Of a DNA stretch of 39,850 nucleotides, positions 17,643 to 26,516 are shown in pieces. Positions within the stretch are counted from its first letter, which is position 1. Each line of letters begins with the position of its first letter. Position numbers and translations under genes: made by a program. The notes beneath the pieces were generated by a model, which did no database searches, was not told where the DNA came from, and worked only from the letters and a program-made list of their open reading frames with translations. This stretch comes from JAXJYR01 sp964593515 (GTDB lineage: Bacteria; Bacillota_I; Bacilli_A; Erysipelotrichales; Erysipelotrichaceae), in contig CAZQJH010000002.1 in the NCBI GenBank assembly GCA_964593515.1, positions 1-39,850 on the forward strand. The letters run 5' to 3'.

Positions 17643-18587
17643 TTATAGTTTATCAGGATAAGAAGCTATTGCTCCTTTAGCTTGCACACTTTTAGCACAG
17701 AAGTTATTAGAATTAGTTAAATAAGTTAATAATTGTTCACTTGTTAAAGCAGCTAAATCATTTACCCCAACCTCATCTTTGGCTAACTGATATAAGAAGC
17801 TTCCAATAAAGCCATCTCCTGCTCCAGTTGTATCAATTGCTTTAACTTTATTTATAGGAGCATTAGCACTAGTAAAGCGCGTAAAACATTGTGCTCCTTC
17901 ACTTCCTTTAGTATAGATAACTAATTGCACATCACCTTGAAATAAGAAAGGAAGTCCTTGTTGGATATCATTACATCCACAAATAAATGGTAATTCTTCA
18001 TCACTAATCTTTACAATATTAGCTTTAGGTAAGAATTCATGAATCCGTTTCTTTAATAAATCATGATTTTGCCATAATGGTAAACGAACATTAGGATCAA
18101 AACTAATAATTGCTTGTCTTTTTTTAGCTTCTTGTATAGCTTTTTCATGTGCTTTTTTCATAGGAAAATCACCTAGTTCTACACTACAAAAATGTAAAGC
18201 ATAACAATCATCAAACCAATTAGCTTCAATTTGTTTTTCATCAAGTAACATATCTGCACTAGGTTTACGATAAAAACTAAATTCACGATTACCATCACTT
18301 TGTAAAGCAACAAAGGCTAAAGCTGTATTAGCTTCATCACTTCTTAAGACATATTCACAACCAATATGATATTTATTAAATTCAGCCATGATTTTATCCC
18401 CAAAAGGATCATTTCCTAATTGAGTTATAATATTAGCTTGACCTCCTAATTTAGAAAATGCCCCACAAACATTTGCTGGTGCACCACCAACTAATGGTTG
18501 AAATGCTTCCACATCTTTAATTGCTACATCATAATTAGTTGGAATAAAATCAATTAAGGCTTCACCAATTGCAATTAACTTTTTCAT
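17643..18587 (-). CDS. scrK: Fructokinase, PfkB/ribokinase family
   Basis: This protein phosphorylates fructose released by the upstream sucrose-6-phosphate hydrolase, giving fructose-6-phosphate for glycolysis. It has the ribokinase-family GGAPANV motif near residue 34 and the C-terminal DTTGAGDGF signature with catalytic base Asp258. Its length of 314 residues is normal for the family. Two ATG codons are adjacent. I choose the second (18587) because AGGAGG lies only 2 bp before the first but 5 bp before the second. The TAG stop of scrB overlaps this ribosome site, so the two are probably translationally coupled. It is the last gene of the scrA-scrB-scrK operon. Fructose specificity is inferred from the neighbours. 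Confidence 0.9.
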   Translation of the reverse strand: MKKLIAIGEALIDFIPTNYDVAIKDVEAFQPLVGGAPANVCGAFSKLGGQANIITQLGNDPFGDKIMAEFNKYHIGCEYVLRSDEANTALAFVALQSDGNREFSFYRKPSADMLLDEKQIEANWFDDCYALHFCSVELGDFPMKKAHEKAIQEAKKRQAIISFDPNVRLPLWQNHDLLKKRIHEFLPKANIVKISDEELPFICGCNDIQQGLPFLFQGDVQLVIYTKGSEGAQCFTRFTSANAPINKVKAIDTTGAGDGFIGSFLYQLAKDEVGVNDLAALTSEQLLTYLTNSNNFCAKSVQAKGAIASYPDKL

Positions 18588-18596
18588 CATAACCTC

Positions 18597-19904
18597 CTAA
18601 AATTCCCATATTTTAACTTCTAATTGTTCATTACTAATTTTAGGTTCATATGTTTCATCATAACAGCGACTAGTCATAACATATTCACCCTCATTTAAAT
18701 AAATTTCCATAATTGAATTATCGATAAAGATATTAACTTTTGCTAATTCACTTACTTTTAGACGTCGAATATTACGTTTAGCTCCTACTTTCCCCTTAAA
18801 TTCCAAACTAAAATATTCACCATCATATTTTATATCGATTTCTTTTCCTAAAGCTAAATTCATTTGTTTAATATCCCCCCTTACTTGTAATTCATAAGCT
18901 TTACAAGTAAGATCAAAACTTTCGATACTAACTTCTTTTTGGCGTAATTGTTTAATTTCCGCAACTGGATAAGTATATAATTTATGATTAATTACTTTAA
19001 CTTCTCGTGGTAAGGTTAAGGCATGAATCCATCCTTCTTCAAGTTCTAAATAGTCATATGGATCATCTGGTAAACCAGCCCATCCAATCATAATGCGACG
19101 TCCTTGTTTATCCACAAAACTTTGTGGTGCATAGAAATCAAAACCATAATCCCATTCAATAAATTCACTTAAGTGATAATCATTTTTAATATCCCCTTCC
19201 ACAATAAAATATCCAGCTTGATATATATTTTGGTAATGATCACCACAAGCATCAACTCCTTGGGGACAACAACTTAAAATTTGCATATCATCAAGTTGAT
19301 AATAATCAGGACACTCCCACATATAACCAAACGTATCATCACTTTCAATTTTTTGTATAAATTGCCAATTCATTAAATCATTTGCTTGATATAGTAAAAC
19401 ACAACCTTCATCATTTTGTTTACGTGCTCCTAAAACCATATAATATGTTTCATCTTCTTTCCATACTTTAGGATCACGAACATGACAACTACAATCTTTA
19501 GGATAGTTTTCATTAGTTAGTAATAATTGTTTATTCTTATAATCATTAGCATTAACATAAATGGTATTAGCTATTCTTCCTTTATTAATATAATCATAAT
19601 TACCTTCTAACTTAACATTTCCGCTATAGAAAATATGTAATTGTTCATTTTCAACTAAAGCACATCCTGAATAAGCACCACTTTTATCTAATTCACAATC
19701 ACTATCTAATTTCATTCCTTGAAAAGTCCAATTAATTAAATCACTTGATGTATAACATCCCCATTTTTTTAAACTATCACTAGGATAATTAGGTGCATAT
19801 TGAAAATATACATAATATTGACCTTGATAATAACATAAGCCATTAGGATCATTTAACCACCCTTTATCGCTCATTAAATGATATTGCATTCGATATGTCA
19901 CCAT
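18597..19904 (-). CDS. scrB: Sucrose-6-phosphate hydrolase, GH32
   Basis: This cytoplasmic GH32 enzyme of 435 residues splits sucrose-6-phosphate into glucose-6-phosphate and fructose. The family triad is present: Asp19 in NDPNG (nucleophile), Asp144 in RDP (transition-state stabiliser) and Glu197 in the EC motif (acid/base). A five-bladed propeller (about 1-315) precedes the beta-sandwich C-terminal domain. There is no signal peptide, which fits a PTS-coupled role rather than extracellular invertase. The ATG has AAGGAGGG four to five bases upstream. It lies 9 bp after scrA and leads into scrK. Other fructosides could be accepted, but the operon argues for sucrose. Confidence 0.92.
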   Translation of the reverse strand: MVTYRMQYHLMSDKGWLNDPNGLCYYQGQYYVYFQYAPNYPSDSLKKWGCYTSSDLINWTFQGMKLDSDCELDKSGAYSGCALVENEQLHIFYSGNVKLEGNYDYINKGRIANTIYVNANDYKNKQLLLTNENYPKDCSCHVRDPKVWKEDETYYMVLGARKQNDEGCVLLYQANDLMNWQFIQKIESDDTFGYMWECPDYYQLDDMQILSCCPQGVDACGDHYQNIYQAGYFIVEGDIKNDYHLSEFIEWDYGFDFYAPQSFVDKQGRRIMIGWAGLPDDPYDYLELEEGWIHALTLPREVKVINHKLYTYPVAEIKQLRQKEVSIESFDLTCKAYELQVRGDIKQMNLALGKEIDIKYDGEYFSLEFKGKVGAKRNIRRLKVSELAKVNIFIDNSIMEIYLNEGEYVMTSRCYDETYEPKISNEQLEVKIWEF

Positions 19905-19913
19905 TATCCCTCC

Positions 19914-21779
19914 TTATGCAATTTCTAATAAAGTATCTAACATTTCAACGTTTGTAAGATTACCACTAATCTTATTATAATTATCACTATTAGTAATAAT
20001 TACTGGTGTAATTACATCATAACCAGCTTTCTTAATTGCTTCGATATCAAAACTAACTAAGACATCACCTTTTTTAACTTCATCCCCTTGTTGAACATAG
20101 CTTTCATAGTATAATCCATCTAATTGAACCGTATCTAAACCAATATGAATTAATACTTCTACACCAGCTTCATTTTTCATTGCAATAGCATGTTTACTTG
20201 GGAATAATACTTCAATTTTTCCATCAAATGGTGCAACTACTTTTCCTTCACTAGGAATAATAGCAACCCCTTTTCCTAATAATTCATTTTTAAAACTTTC
20301 ATCATTTACTTCTTGTAAACTAACTACTTTTCCCGCTAAAGGTGCATCAATAATTACTTTTTCACTAATAACATCTTTATTTTCATTAACACTTACTTCT
20401 TCATCACTTTGTTCATCACGATGTAAGATCCATGATAAAGCAAAAGCAACTACAGTTGAAACAATCAAGATTAACGCATATTGTAAAGTATAATTAGTCG
20501 TAATTAAGAAACCAAACACTCCCGTAATTCCATATGCACTAGCTCCTACATTAAAGATTCCCGCAACTAATCCTCCACAAGCTCCTCCAATACATCCGGC
20601 AATAAAAGCTTTCATAAAACGCATATTTACCCCGAAAATAGCTGGTTCAGTAATTCCTAAATATGCTGATAGTGATGCTGGTAAAGCTACTGCTTTAGTT
20701 TTCTTATTTTTCGTTTTTAATCCTACTGCTAAACAAGCTGCCCCTTGCGCAACATTGGCAGCAGTTGCCACTGGCATCCAAATATTTAATCCATTAGCAC
20801 TTAACATTCCTGCTTCAATCGCATTATACATATGATGTAATCCCGCAACTACTGTTGGTGCATAGAAACCACCAACTAAAGCTGAACCAATTCCAAATGG
20901 TAAGGTAATTAATGCACTAGCTCCACTTAAAACCCATGTTTCTAAAGTTGAAAAGATAGGACCAATAATAGTTAAAGTAAGATATCCCGTAACTAAAACA
21001 CTTACTAATGGTGTTACGAATAAATCAATAATTTCAGGAACAATTTTATGTAATTTATTTTCTATCTTACACATTAACCATACCGCTACGATAACAGGAA
21101 TAACATGTCCTTGATATCCAACTAAGTTAATATCATATAAACCAAAGAAAACACTAGCTGTTGGAATAGCATCCGCACTTAATCCTGATACAGACCAAGC
21201 ATTAATTAAATCTGGATGAATCATGATCATCCCAATAACTGCTCCTAAGAAAATATTTCCTTTAAAAGTTTTAGCACTACTCATAGCTACTAGAATTGGT
21301 AAGAAAACAAAAGCAGCATTTGAGAATAAATGAATAATAGTATATAACGAAGATGATGCTAAAGCAGGATATAAATTACAGAATCCTTCAAGTAAACCCA
21401 TTAATAAACCAGAAGCAACAATTGCTGGAATAATAGGAACAAAGATATCTCCTAAAGTTTTAATAGCTCGCTTCCAGATTTTTTCTTTACTAGCCGCTGC
21501 TTGTTTTACTTCATCTTTACTAGCTTCACTGATGTTAGCTAAATCAATAAATTCAGCATAAACTTTATTGACACTACCTGTACCAAAGATAATTTGTAAT
21601 TGGCCACTAGCTTCAAATACACCTTTAACTCCATCAATATTTTCAATTGTTTTTTTGTTGCATAATTTGTTATCAGCAATAACTAATCTAAGTCTTGTTG
21701 CACAATGAGCTGCTGATACAATGTTGTCCTTACCACCAATTGCTTGAAGCGTTTGGTTTGCGATATTACGATAGTTCAT
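19914..21779 (-). CDS. scrA: PTS EIIBCA transporter, sucrose-type (glucose superfamily)
   Basis: This membrane permease phosphorylates its sugar during import. An EIIB domain comes first, with the phospho-cysteine Cys26 in CATRLRL. The EIIC domain follows, with about ten membrane helices (about 100-450). A C-terminal EIIA domain of the glucose type ends the protein, with the active-site region HIGLDTVQLDG. Thus the full EIIB-C-A relay is on one chain. I start it at the ATG at 21779, five bases after GGAGG; an ATG four codons earlier overlaps that ribosome site. Linked scrB, scrK and a LacI-type regulator indicate sucrose as substrate, though trehalose or beta-glucoside PTS proteins have the same layout. 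Confidence 0.92.
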   Translation of the reverse strand: MNYRNIANQTLQAIGGKDNIVSAAHCATRLRLVIADNKLCNKKTIENIDGVKGVFEASGQLQIIFGTGSVNKVYAEFIDLANISEASKDEVKQAAASKEKIWKRAIKTLGDIFVPIIPAIVASGLLMGLLEGFCNLYPALASSSLYTIIHLFSNAAFVFLPILVAMSSAKTFKGNIFLGAVIGMIMIHPDLINAWSVSGLSADAIPTASVFFGLYDINLVGYQGHVIPVIVAVWLMCKIENKLHKIVPEIIDLFVTPLVSVLVTGYLTLTIIGPIFSTLETWVLSGASALITLPFGIGSALVGGFYAPTVVAGLHHMYNAIEAGMLSANGLNIWMPVATAANVAQGAACLAVGLKTKNKKTKAVALPASLSAYLGITEPAIFGVNMRFMKAFIAGCIGGACGGLVAGIFNVGASAYGITGVFGFLITTNYTLQYALILIVSTVVAFALSWILHRDEQSDEEVSVNENKDVISEKVIIDAPLAGKVVSLQEVNDESFKNELLGKGVAIIPSEGKVVAPFDGKIEVLFPSKHAIAMKNEAGVEVLIHIGLDTVQLDGLYYESYVQQGDEVKKGDVLVSFDIEAIKKAGYDVITPVIITNSDNYNKISGNLTNVEMLDTLLEIA

Positions 21780-21795
21780 AGTAACCTCCATTCCA

Positions 21796-21810
21796 CGATA
21801 GCGTTTACAT
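21796..21810 (-). promoter_or_regulatory. cre/LacI-type operator in the scrA leader
   Basis: The minus strand reads ATGTAAACGCTATCG, one mismatch from the cre consensus. It lies between the promoter and the scrA ribosome site, about 70-85 bp after the predicted start of transcription. It could serve CcpA as a roadblock or be a second ScrR site. Confidence 0.5.
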
Positions 21811-21860
21811 TGACTTTCAAAAAAAATAACACCGGTTTTTTATTTTCATTTCGTTCAATG

Positions 21861-21875
21861 TGGTATCGTTCTCAT
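21861..21875 (-). promoter_or_regulatory. Probable ScrR/CcpA operator just downstream of the scr promoter
   Basis: The minus strand reads ATGAGAACGATACCA, a one-mismatch match to the LacI/CcpA consensus. It lies at about +5 to +19, a classical repressor position. It shares the AACGnTAnC core with the second site nearer the gene. Confidence 0.5.
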
Positions 21876-21886
21876 ATTACGTTTTT

Positions 21887-21914
21887 ATTATAGCATAACC
21901 TTTCGCCTTGTCAA
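21887..21914 (-). promoter_or_regulatory. scrA-scrB-scrK promoter
   Basis: A consensus TTGACA (21909-21914) and TATAAT (21887-21892) are spaced by 16 bp on the minus strand, with TGC before the -10. It is the strongest match in the sucrose region and gives a leader of about 100 nt. Confidence 0.8.
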
Positions 21915-21941
21915 TAACTTTTTAACGAAAAGTTATGCTAT
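21890..21941. repeat. 16-bp inverted repeat spanning the scr promoter
   Basis: The arms ATAGCATAACCTTTCG and CGAAAAGTTATGCTAT are complementary except for one position (a G-U pair in minus-strand RNA), with a 20-bp spacer. One arm contains the -10 and the spacer contains the -35. As no T run follows, it does not look like a standard scrR terminator. Confidence 0.7.
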
Positions 21942-21946
21942 TTTAA

Positions 21947-22930
21947 TTAAACTGATTGATTTTCAACAATAGCATAATCCATAATCAATTGATTATCCTT
22001 TAATTCTTCTTTATTAATTAATTTTAATAACATTGCACTAGCTTTTTGTCCTGCTGTTTTATAATGTAAATGAACTGTCGTAAGTGAAGGTAATATCGCT
22101 TTAGCTAAACGTGAATCACCTATTCCAACAAATTTAAGATCATCAGGAATTCGATAACCTTTCTCTTTCGCATAAGTCATTGCTCCCATCGCTATCGTAT
22201 CTGTTGCACAAAAGACGGCTTGAAGTTTATCACTTATCCCTAAAGCTTTTTTCATCGCTTCATATCCATCATCAAAAGTAAAACCACATTCCACTTCAAC
22301 AATTTTATCATCACTGATTGCTAACTTATGACATTCATCAATAAATCCTAATTTTCTTTCTAATCCAGCTGATTTATCTTCATCTAAGACATGTAAACAA
22401 GCTACATCTCCTTTTTGATAATTATTTAATAATAACTTACTAATATCTTTTGCGGCATGATAATTATCATGATATACACAAGCATAACCATCAACTTGTT
22501 GACCTAATACGACAATTGGTACTTTTAAAGCTTTCATTGCTTGATAATGTTCTTTACTAAAAGTAGTTCCAATCAAGATAATTCCATCAACTTTATTTTC
22601 TTTAAATGTCTTTAAATATTTTAATTCCTCTTTAGCATCATTAAATGTATTAGCCATAATTAACTGATAATCACTACCACTAAATCCTTCACTTATTCCT
22701 GCCACCATTCGACTAATTGATTCGGAATGAATTTTAGGAATAATAACCCCAATTAATTTAGTCTTTTTATTACGTAACATTTGCGCTTGGGTACTAGGAG
22801 TATAACCAGTTTCATCTAAAACAGCTTTAATTAATGCTTTCTTCTCATTACTAACATAACCACCATTTAGATAACGTGATACCGTTGCTCTAGAGACACC
22901 ACTTAATTTCGCAATATCATTTATATTCAT
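21947..22930 (-). CDS. scrR: LacI-family repressor of the sucrose operon
   Basis: This 327-residue regulator has an N-terminal LacI helix-turn-helix (residues 2-22, with SGVSRATVSRYLNG) and a hinge near residues 45-58. A periplasmic-binding-protein-like effector domain (about 60-325) follows. Its place directly before scrA, with two LacI-type operators in between, suggests control of sucrose uptake in response to sucrose or fructose phosphates. The start has AAGAAGTGAT as ribosome site. It begins only 20 bp after the M20 amidohydrolase gene, so it may also be read from that upstream operon. Confidence 0.88.
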   Translation of the reverse strand: MNINDIAKLSGVSRATVSRYLNGGYVSNEKKALIKAVLDETGYTPSTQAQMLRNKKTKLIGVIIPKIHSESISRMVAGISEGFSGSDYQLIMANTFNDAKEELKYLKTFKENKVDGIILIGTTFSKEHYQAMKALKVPIVVLGQQVDGYACVYHDNYHAAKDISKLLLNNYQKGDVACLHVLDEDKSAGLERKLGFIDECHKLAISDDKIVEVECGFTFDDGYEAMKKALGISDKLQAVFCATDTIAMGAMTYAKEKGYRIPDDLKFVGIGDSRLAKAILPSLTTVHLHYKTAGQKASAMLLKLINKEELKDNQLIMDYAIVENQSV

Positions 22931-22950
22931 AAGATCACTTCTTTCTAAAC

Positions 22951-24120
22951 TTATTTTAAATAATCAAATGCTACTTTAGCATAAATACTAGCACCTATAT
23001 GCAAAATATCTTCATTAAATTTAACTTTAGGATGATGTTGTCCATATCCTTCTTCATCATCCACTTTAGCTCCAATCATATAATAAGCACTAGGTACTAA
23101 TTTACTTATTTGCGCAAAATCTTCAGAACCCATACCATGTGCTCCATGATGAATATACATTTGCGAATATAAGGAGTGAATACTATTTTCAACTAGCTTA
23201 AGCATTTCATCATCACATATTACACTAGCACATTCACTTATTTTTTCATATACTAATTCACAACGATAACTTTCCGCAATCATATTACTAATTTCTTTCA
23301 TTCGTTTAACTAAATAAGTACGAACTTCATCATCAAAGGTACGTAATGTTCCTTGCATTACTACTTCATCAGGAATAATATTAGCACTACTTCCCCCTTG
23401 GATTTGACCAATTGTAAGAACTGCTTCATCACTACCTTTAATTTCACGTGCAATTAATGATTGTAAACCTAAATAAACTTGGACAGCTGCATTTAAGGGA
23501 TCAATACAACTTTCAGGCATTGAACCATGTCCTCCTTTACCTTTAATAGTTAATTTAAAACCATCAACACTAGCCATCGCTTGTTTACCACAAACCATAA
23601 CTCCCTTAGGTAAAGTAGAAACGACATGCATCGCAAAAGCTTTTTCCACTTTGGGATTTATTAAGATTCCTTTATCAATTAATGCTTTAGCCCCTTGAAA
23701 TATTTCTTCTCCGGCTTGAAAGACACATTTCACGACGCCATTTAATTCTTTTTCATGTTCTTTTAAGATTGCACAAGCTCCAAGTAACATGGTTGTATGC
23801 ATATCATGACCACATGCATGCATACAACCATTAGTAGCTTTAAAATCAACCTCAGCTTCTTCTACTATATTCAATGCATCACTATCACTTCGCAATAAAA
23901 TACAATGTTCTCCTTGTCCAAAACAAGCAACTACACTTGAAATATCCTCATAGTATTCATATGCAATATTCATCTTTTTTAAACAAGTAGTAATATATTT
24001 CATCGTATTTGGTAAATGCATTCCTACTTCAGCTAACCCATGTAAATCTCGACGCCATTTAACTAACTGAGTTTGTAATTGTGCACTTTCATTAACGATA
24101 ACTTGACTAAAATCATCCAT
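22951..24120 (-). CDS. M20D-family amidohydrolase/aminoacylase-like metallopeptidase
   Basis: This 389-residue protein belongs to the M20 group that removes acyl or amino-acid caps from small amides. Metal ligands are visible: Cys103 and His105 in ACGHDMH, Glu138-Glu139 in QAGEE, His165 in AMHV, and a late histidine in QHHPKV. The lid/dimerisation domain covers about 175-290. I begin it at the ATG at 24120, six bases after AGAGGTG; an in-frame TTG lies ten codons earlier without a site. Hippurate-type, N-acyl amino acid or indoleacetyl-amino acid hydrolases are possible. It is the last enzyme gene before scrR. Confidence 0.88.
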   Translation of the reverse strand: MDDFSQVIVNESAQLQTQLVKWRRDLHGLAEVGMHLPNTMKYITTCLKKMNIAYEYYEDISSVVACFGQGEHCILLRSDSDALNIVEEAEVDFKATNGCMHACGHDMHTTMLLGACAILKEHEKELNGVVKCVFQAGEEIFQGAKALIDKGILINPKVEKAFAMHVVSTLPKGVMVCGKQAMASVDGFKLTIKGKGGHGSMPESCIDPLNAAVQVYLGLQSLIAREIKGSDEAVLTIGQIQGGSSANIIPDEVVMQGTLRTFDDEVRTYLVKRMKEISNMIAESYRCELVYEKISECASVICDDEMLKLVENSIHSLYSQMYIHHGAHGMGSEDFAQISKLVPSAYYMIGAKVDDEEGYGQHHPKVKFNEDILHIGASIYAKVAFDYLK

Positions 24121-24148
24121 ATCTAACACCTCTAAAGATAGTTTAACC

Positions 24149-24172
24149 AAAAAAAGATTATTTAATCTTTTT
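24149..24172 (-). terminator. Weak AT-rich hairpin at the amidohydrolase gene boundary
   Basis: The minus strand has AAAAAAGATTA and its complement around the stop codon at 24158, followed by a T7 run. The stem is almost all A-T, so it is at most a partial terminator between the two amidohydrolase genes. Confidence 0.3.
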
Positions 24173-25132
24173 TCCTTTAATCCACATTTCTTTAATCATT
24201 TTACTATTAGTAAAATCATTTGCTAATTCATCATCTAAAACCAAGAAATTAGCTTTAGTACCTACTTTAATTCGACCATTATCATTATCTAACATTTCAT
24301 GAGCTAAACTTGTAGCTCCTTTTAAAATATCAAGTTTACTTACACCAACTTCATGTAATAACTTAAATTCTTCATGTAATGAATCACCACAACTTACATA
24401 TGGAGAAAAACTACCAATATTAGCATCACTACCACATAATAAAGTTACATGATGACGATATAAAGTCTTAACTGCTGCTTTAGCTCTCTCATAATCACTT
24501 GGTTGATATTTATCACTATTGGTACTAAAAGTTTTCATCATAATTAAAGTTGGCACAACTTTAATTCCTTTAGTTGCAATTTCTTGAGCTAATTCATCTG
24601 GTAAATCTTCTTTCATTGGTACATGTAAAATAATATCAACATTAGCTTCCACACATTGACGATATGTTTCTAAAGTAGTGGCATGAACTACTACTTTTAA
24701 ATGATATTTTTTAGCTTCAATAACTATTTTCTTTAAAGCACTTTTACCAATTGATAACGAATTAAATAATAATACCTTTATGTATTTACCACCTTTTTCA
24801 TATACATTACGTACAAAACTAGCTGGATTAAGTACCATCCCCATAGCCATATCTAATGAACTTATAATATCAACCATTTTAGAATCATTAATTAATGCTT
24901 TACTAGCACAAACATCATAAGTAGTGCTAATCCCATATTTTAATAATGCATCTACTTGTTTATTATTAACTAAATGTGTATGACAATCAACTAAAGTTGG
25001 CATAATAAAACCTTTAGCACACTCTTCAATTCCACACTCACTTATGGAAGTAATAATCCCATCTTCAAGTTTAAGACAAGCTCCTTTAATAAACTTATCA
25101 CCATCAAACATGGGATACTTAAGTTCAATCAT
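24158..25132 (-). CDS. Metal-dependent amidohydrolase (imidazolonepropionase/prolidase-like)
   Basis: This 324-residue amidohydrolase-superfamily enzyme has the expected ligand set for a two-metal centre: His51 and His53 in HTHL, Lys119 (the likely carboxylated lysine), His150, His170 and Asp236 in GSDAN. Short flanking strands at both ends form the small sandwich subdomain. The family includes imidazolonepropionase-like and Xaa-Pro dipeptidase-like hydrolases of cyclic amides or dipeptides; the substrate here is unknown. Its start overlaps the end of the OB-fold gene by 8 bp, and the ribosome site GAGGT lies inside that gene. This implies coupled translation. Confidence 0.85.
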   Translation of the reverse strand: MIELKYPMFDGDKFIKGACLKLEDGIITSISECGIEECAKGFIMPTLVDCHTHLVNNKQVDALLKYGISTTYDVCASKALINDSKMVDIISSLDMAMGMVLNPASFVRNVYEKGGKYIKVLLFNSLSIGKSALKKIVIEAKKYHLKVVVHATTLETYRQCVEANVDIILHVPMKEDLPDELAQEIATKGIKVVPTLIMMKTFSTNSDKYQPSDYERAKAAVKTLYRHHVTLLCGSDANIGSFSPYVSCGDSLHEEFKLLHEVGVSKLDILKGATSLAHEMLDNDNGRIKVGTKANFLVLDDELANDFTNSKMIKEMWIKGKKIK

Positions 25133-25538
25133 TATTTACCTCAACTAATTTAGCATATTTCATAACTACCCCATACCAATTAGCATATACTAAATAATTA
25201 GCTTCAACTTTAACTTTATCTCCAACTTTTACTTTTGTATAATGATCATCATTAGGAAAAATACATAAACTACAACATTTTCCATCAATTTCATGAGCTA
25301 TTTCAATTGAAGGCTTATTATGAATATCCGCACCAACTTTAATAGCATAACCTTCAACCATAAAACGTTTATCAACATATTTATTTAACGCTTTATCAAA
25401 ATCAGTCTTAAATTCATCATTTAAACTACCTACTTCAACAACTAATCCTTCATTTAAATATGGCATTGATGTAGTTTCAATCATGGCCGTTTTTTCATCA
25501 CTTGGATGTTTAGGATAAAATTTTAATTCTTCTTTCAT
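25125..25538 (-). CDS. Small OB-fold protein, tRNA_anti-like
   Basis: This 137-residue protein has no signal peptide or membrane segment. Residues about 50-135 show the pattern of tRNA_anti-like OB folds: a VDKRFMVEGYAIKVG start, a middle strand with CCSLCIFPNDD, then VKVGDKVKVEANYLVY. Such domains bind nucleic acid or ligands in bacteria, often with unknown role. Its first 45 residues are not recognised. It lies inside a flavoprotein-amidohydrolase operon and overlaps the next gene, so its function is probably tied to that pathway. The start has GGAGGTAATATA upstream. Confidence 0.6.
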   Translation of the reverse strand: MKEELKFYPKHPSDEKTAMIETTSMPYLNEGLVVEVGSLNDEFKTDFDKALNKYVDKRFMVEGYAIKVGADIHNKPSIEIAHEIDGKCCSLCIFPNDDHYTKVKVGDKVKVEANYLVYANWYGVVMKYAKLVEVNND

Positions 25539-25570
25539 TATATTACCTCCATTTTTTAAATCTAAACTAC

Positions 25571-26110
25571 TTAAATATTATTCCCCATTTCATAAGCTTG
25601 TTTTAAAACTTCATGGTCTATAACTTCACCTTTATCATAAACCCCATTAGCAATTAAAACACCTTTTTCAATTGCTCCTTTTACACAATCAGCATAACCT
25701 CTAAAACAAGCAAGAGTTGTATCGGCTGCCTTTAATTCTTCATCAGCCATGGCAATAATATAATATAATTCTTTATTATTAACTTCTAACCAACGAGCTA
25801 CACTTCGATCAATTACTGCTTTTAATTGTGCACTAATTGAATAAAAATAAACCGGACTAGCTAATACTAACACATCAGTTTCAATCATTTTATTTAAAAT
25901 TTCTTTCATATCATCTTGGTAAATACACTCACCTTGATGATTTTGACAATGATAACAAGCACTACAAGGATGAATATCTTTATTACCAACATAAATTTTC
26001 TCAACTTGATGTCCTTTAGCTAAAGCTCCTTTTATAAATTCATCACAAATGATATCACAATTCCCTTTTACTCGTGGACTACCTAATAAAACTAATACTT
26101 TCTTACTCAT
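25571..26110 (-). CDS. Flavodoxin-fold NAD(P)H-dependent FMN reductase-like protein
   Basis: This 179-residue cytoplasmic protein begins with the FMN phosphate-binding loop LLGSPRVKGNCD. A CSACYHCQ cysteine cluster (about residues 48-55) follows, then the flavin contact ASPVYFYSISAQLKAVIDR. This layout is typical of the NADPH-dependent FMN reductase/iron-sulfur flavoprotein-like family. Electron transfer or quinone/nitro reduction is expected; the physiological partner is unknown. It is the first gene of the operon running to the M20 amidohydrolase. The start codon follows AGGAGG. Confidence 0.85.
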   Translation of the reverse strand: MSKKVLVLLGSPRVKGNCDIICDEFIKGALAKGHQVEKIYVGNKDIHPCSACYHCQNHQGECIYQDDMKEILNKMIETDVLVLASPVYFYSISAQLKAVIDRSVARWLEVNNKELYYIIAMADEELKAADTTLACFRGYADCVKGAIEKGVLIANGVYDKGEVIDHEVLKQAYEMGNNI

Positions 26111-26240
26111 TATTCGACCTCCTATCTATATCATATCAAATTAACCAACATAAATAAAGTTCAATTAATCATTGTAATATCATCATAATCAGGTAAAAAT
26201 ATATGTTTAATTAAAACTCCCTACCTTATTAGGAATGGTT

Positions 26241-26489
26241 ATGTTTTCTATTATCATATTTACCTTTTTTCGCTTAACTTTCGATTATGAGTATGTATTT
26301 GTTTTAGTTAATGCGGTGTTGTTAGTTACCATTGCTTTATTTAGAATGTTAGAAGTAGTTCTTTCTGTAATTAAAAAACAATTAAATATCAAAGAACGCT
26401 TATTTTGTATGGTAGCTTATATCCCTCTACTATTACTGCTATTTGTATTGATCACTTACATAAAAAACTACTATAGTAAAAAAAGATAG
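26241..26489 (+). CDS. Small hydrophobic membrane protein, unknown
   Basis: This short plus-strand gene encodes about 82 residues. It has three hydrophobic stretches (about 3-14, 20-43 and 54-75), a charged middle loop and a basic tail ending SKKR. I prefer the ATG at 26241, six bases after AGGA, over the one at 26235, which abuts it. No family is recognised. A strong shared terminator ends it. It is isolated among minus-strand genes and could be a remnant or a small stress or toxin-type membrane peptide; nothing in the sequence decides that. Confidence 0.5.
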   Translation: MFSIIIFTFFRLTFDYEYVFVLVNAVLLVTIALFRMLEVVLSVIKKQLNIKERLFCMVAYIPLLLLLFVLITYIKNYYSKKR

Positions 26490-26508
26490 CTACATGCTAT
26501 CTTTTTTT
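26478..26508. terminator. Bidirectional terminator
   Basis: A 13-bp perfect stem AAAAAAAGATAGC/GCTATCTTTTTTT with a 5-nt loop lies between the convergent small membrane gene and the acidic small-protein gene. It has A and T runs on both strands. Confidence 0.85.
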
Positions 26509-26516
26509 ACATAATA

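Noticed and set aside
21820..21850. Leader hairpin around AACCGG before scrA as an antiterminator (BglG-type) site
   Set aside because: The stem is too weak, no RAT-like sequence is seen, and the linked regulator is a LacI-type repressor rather than an antiterminator.
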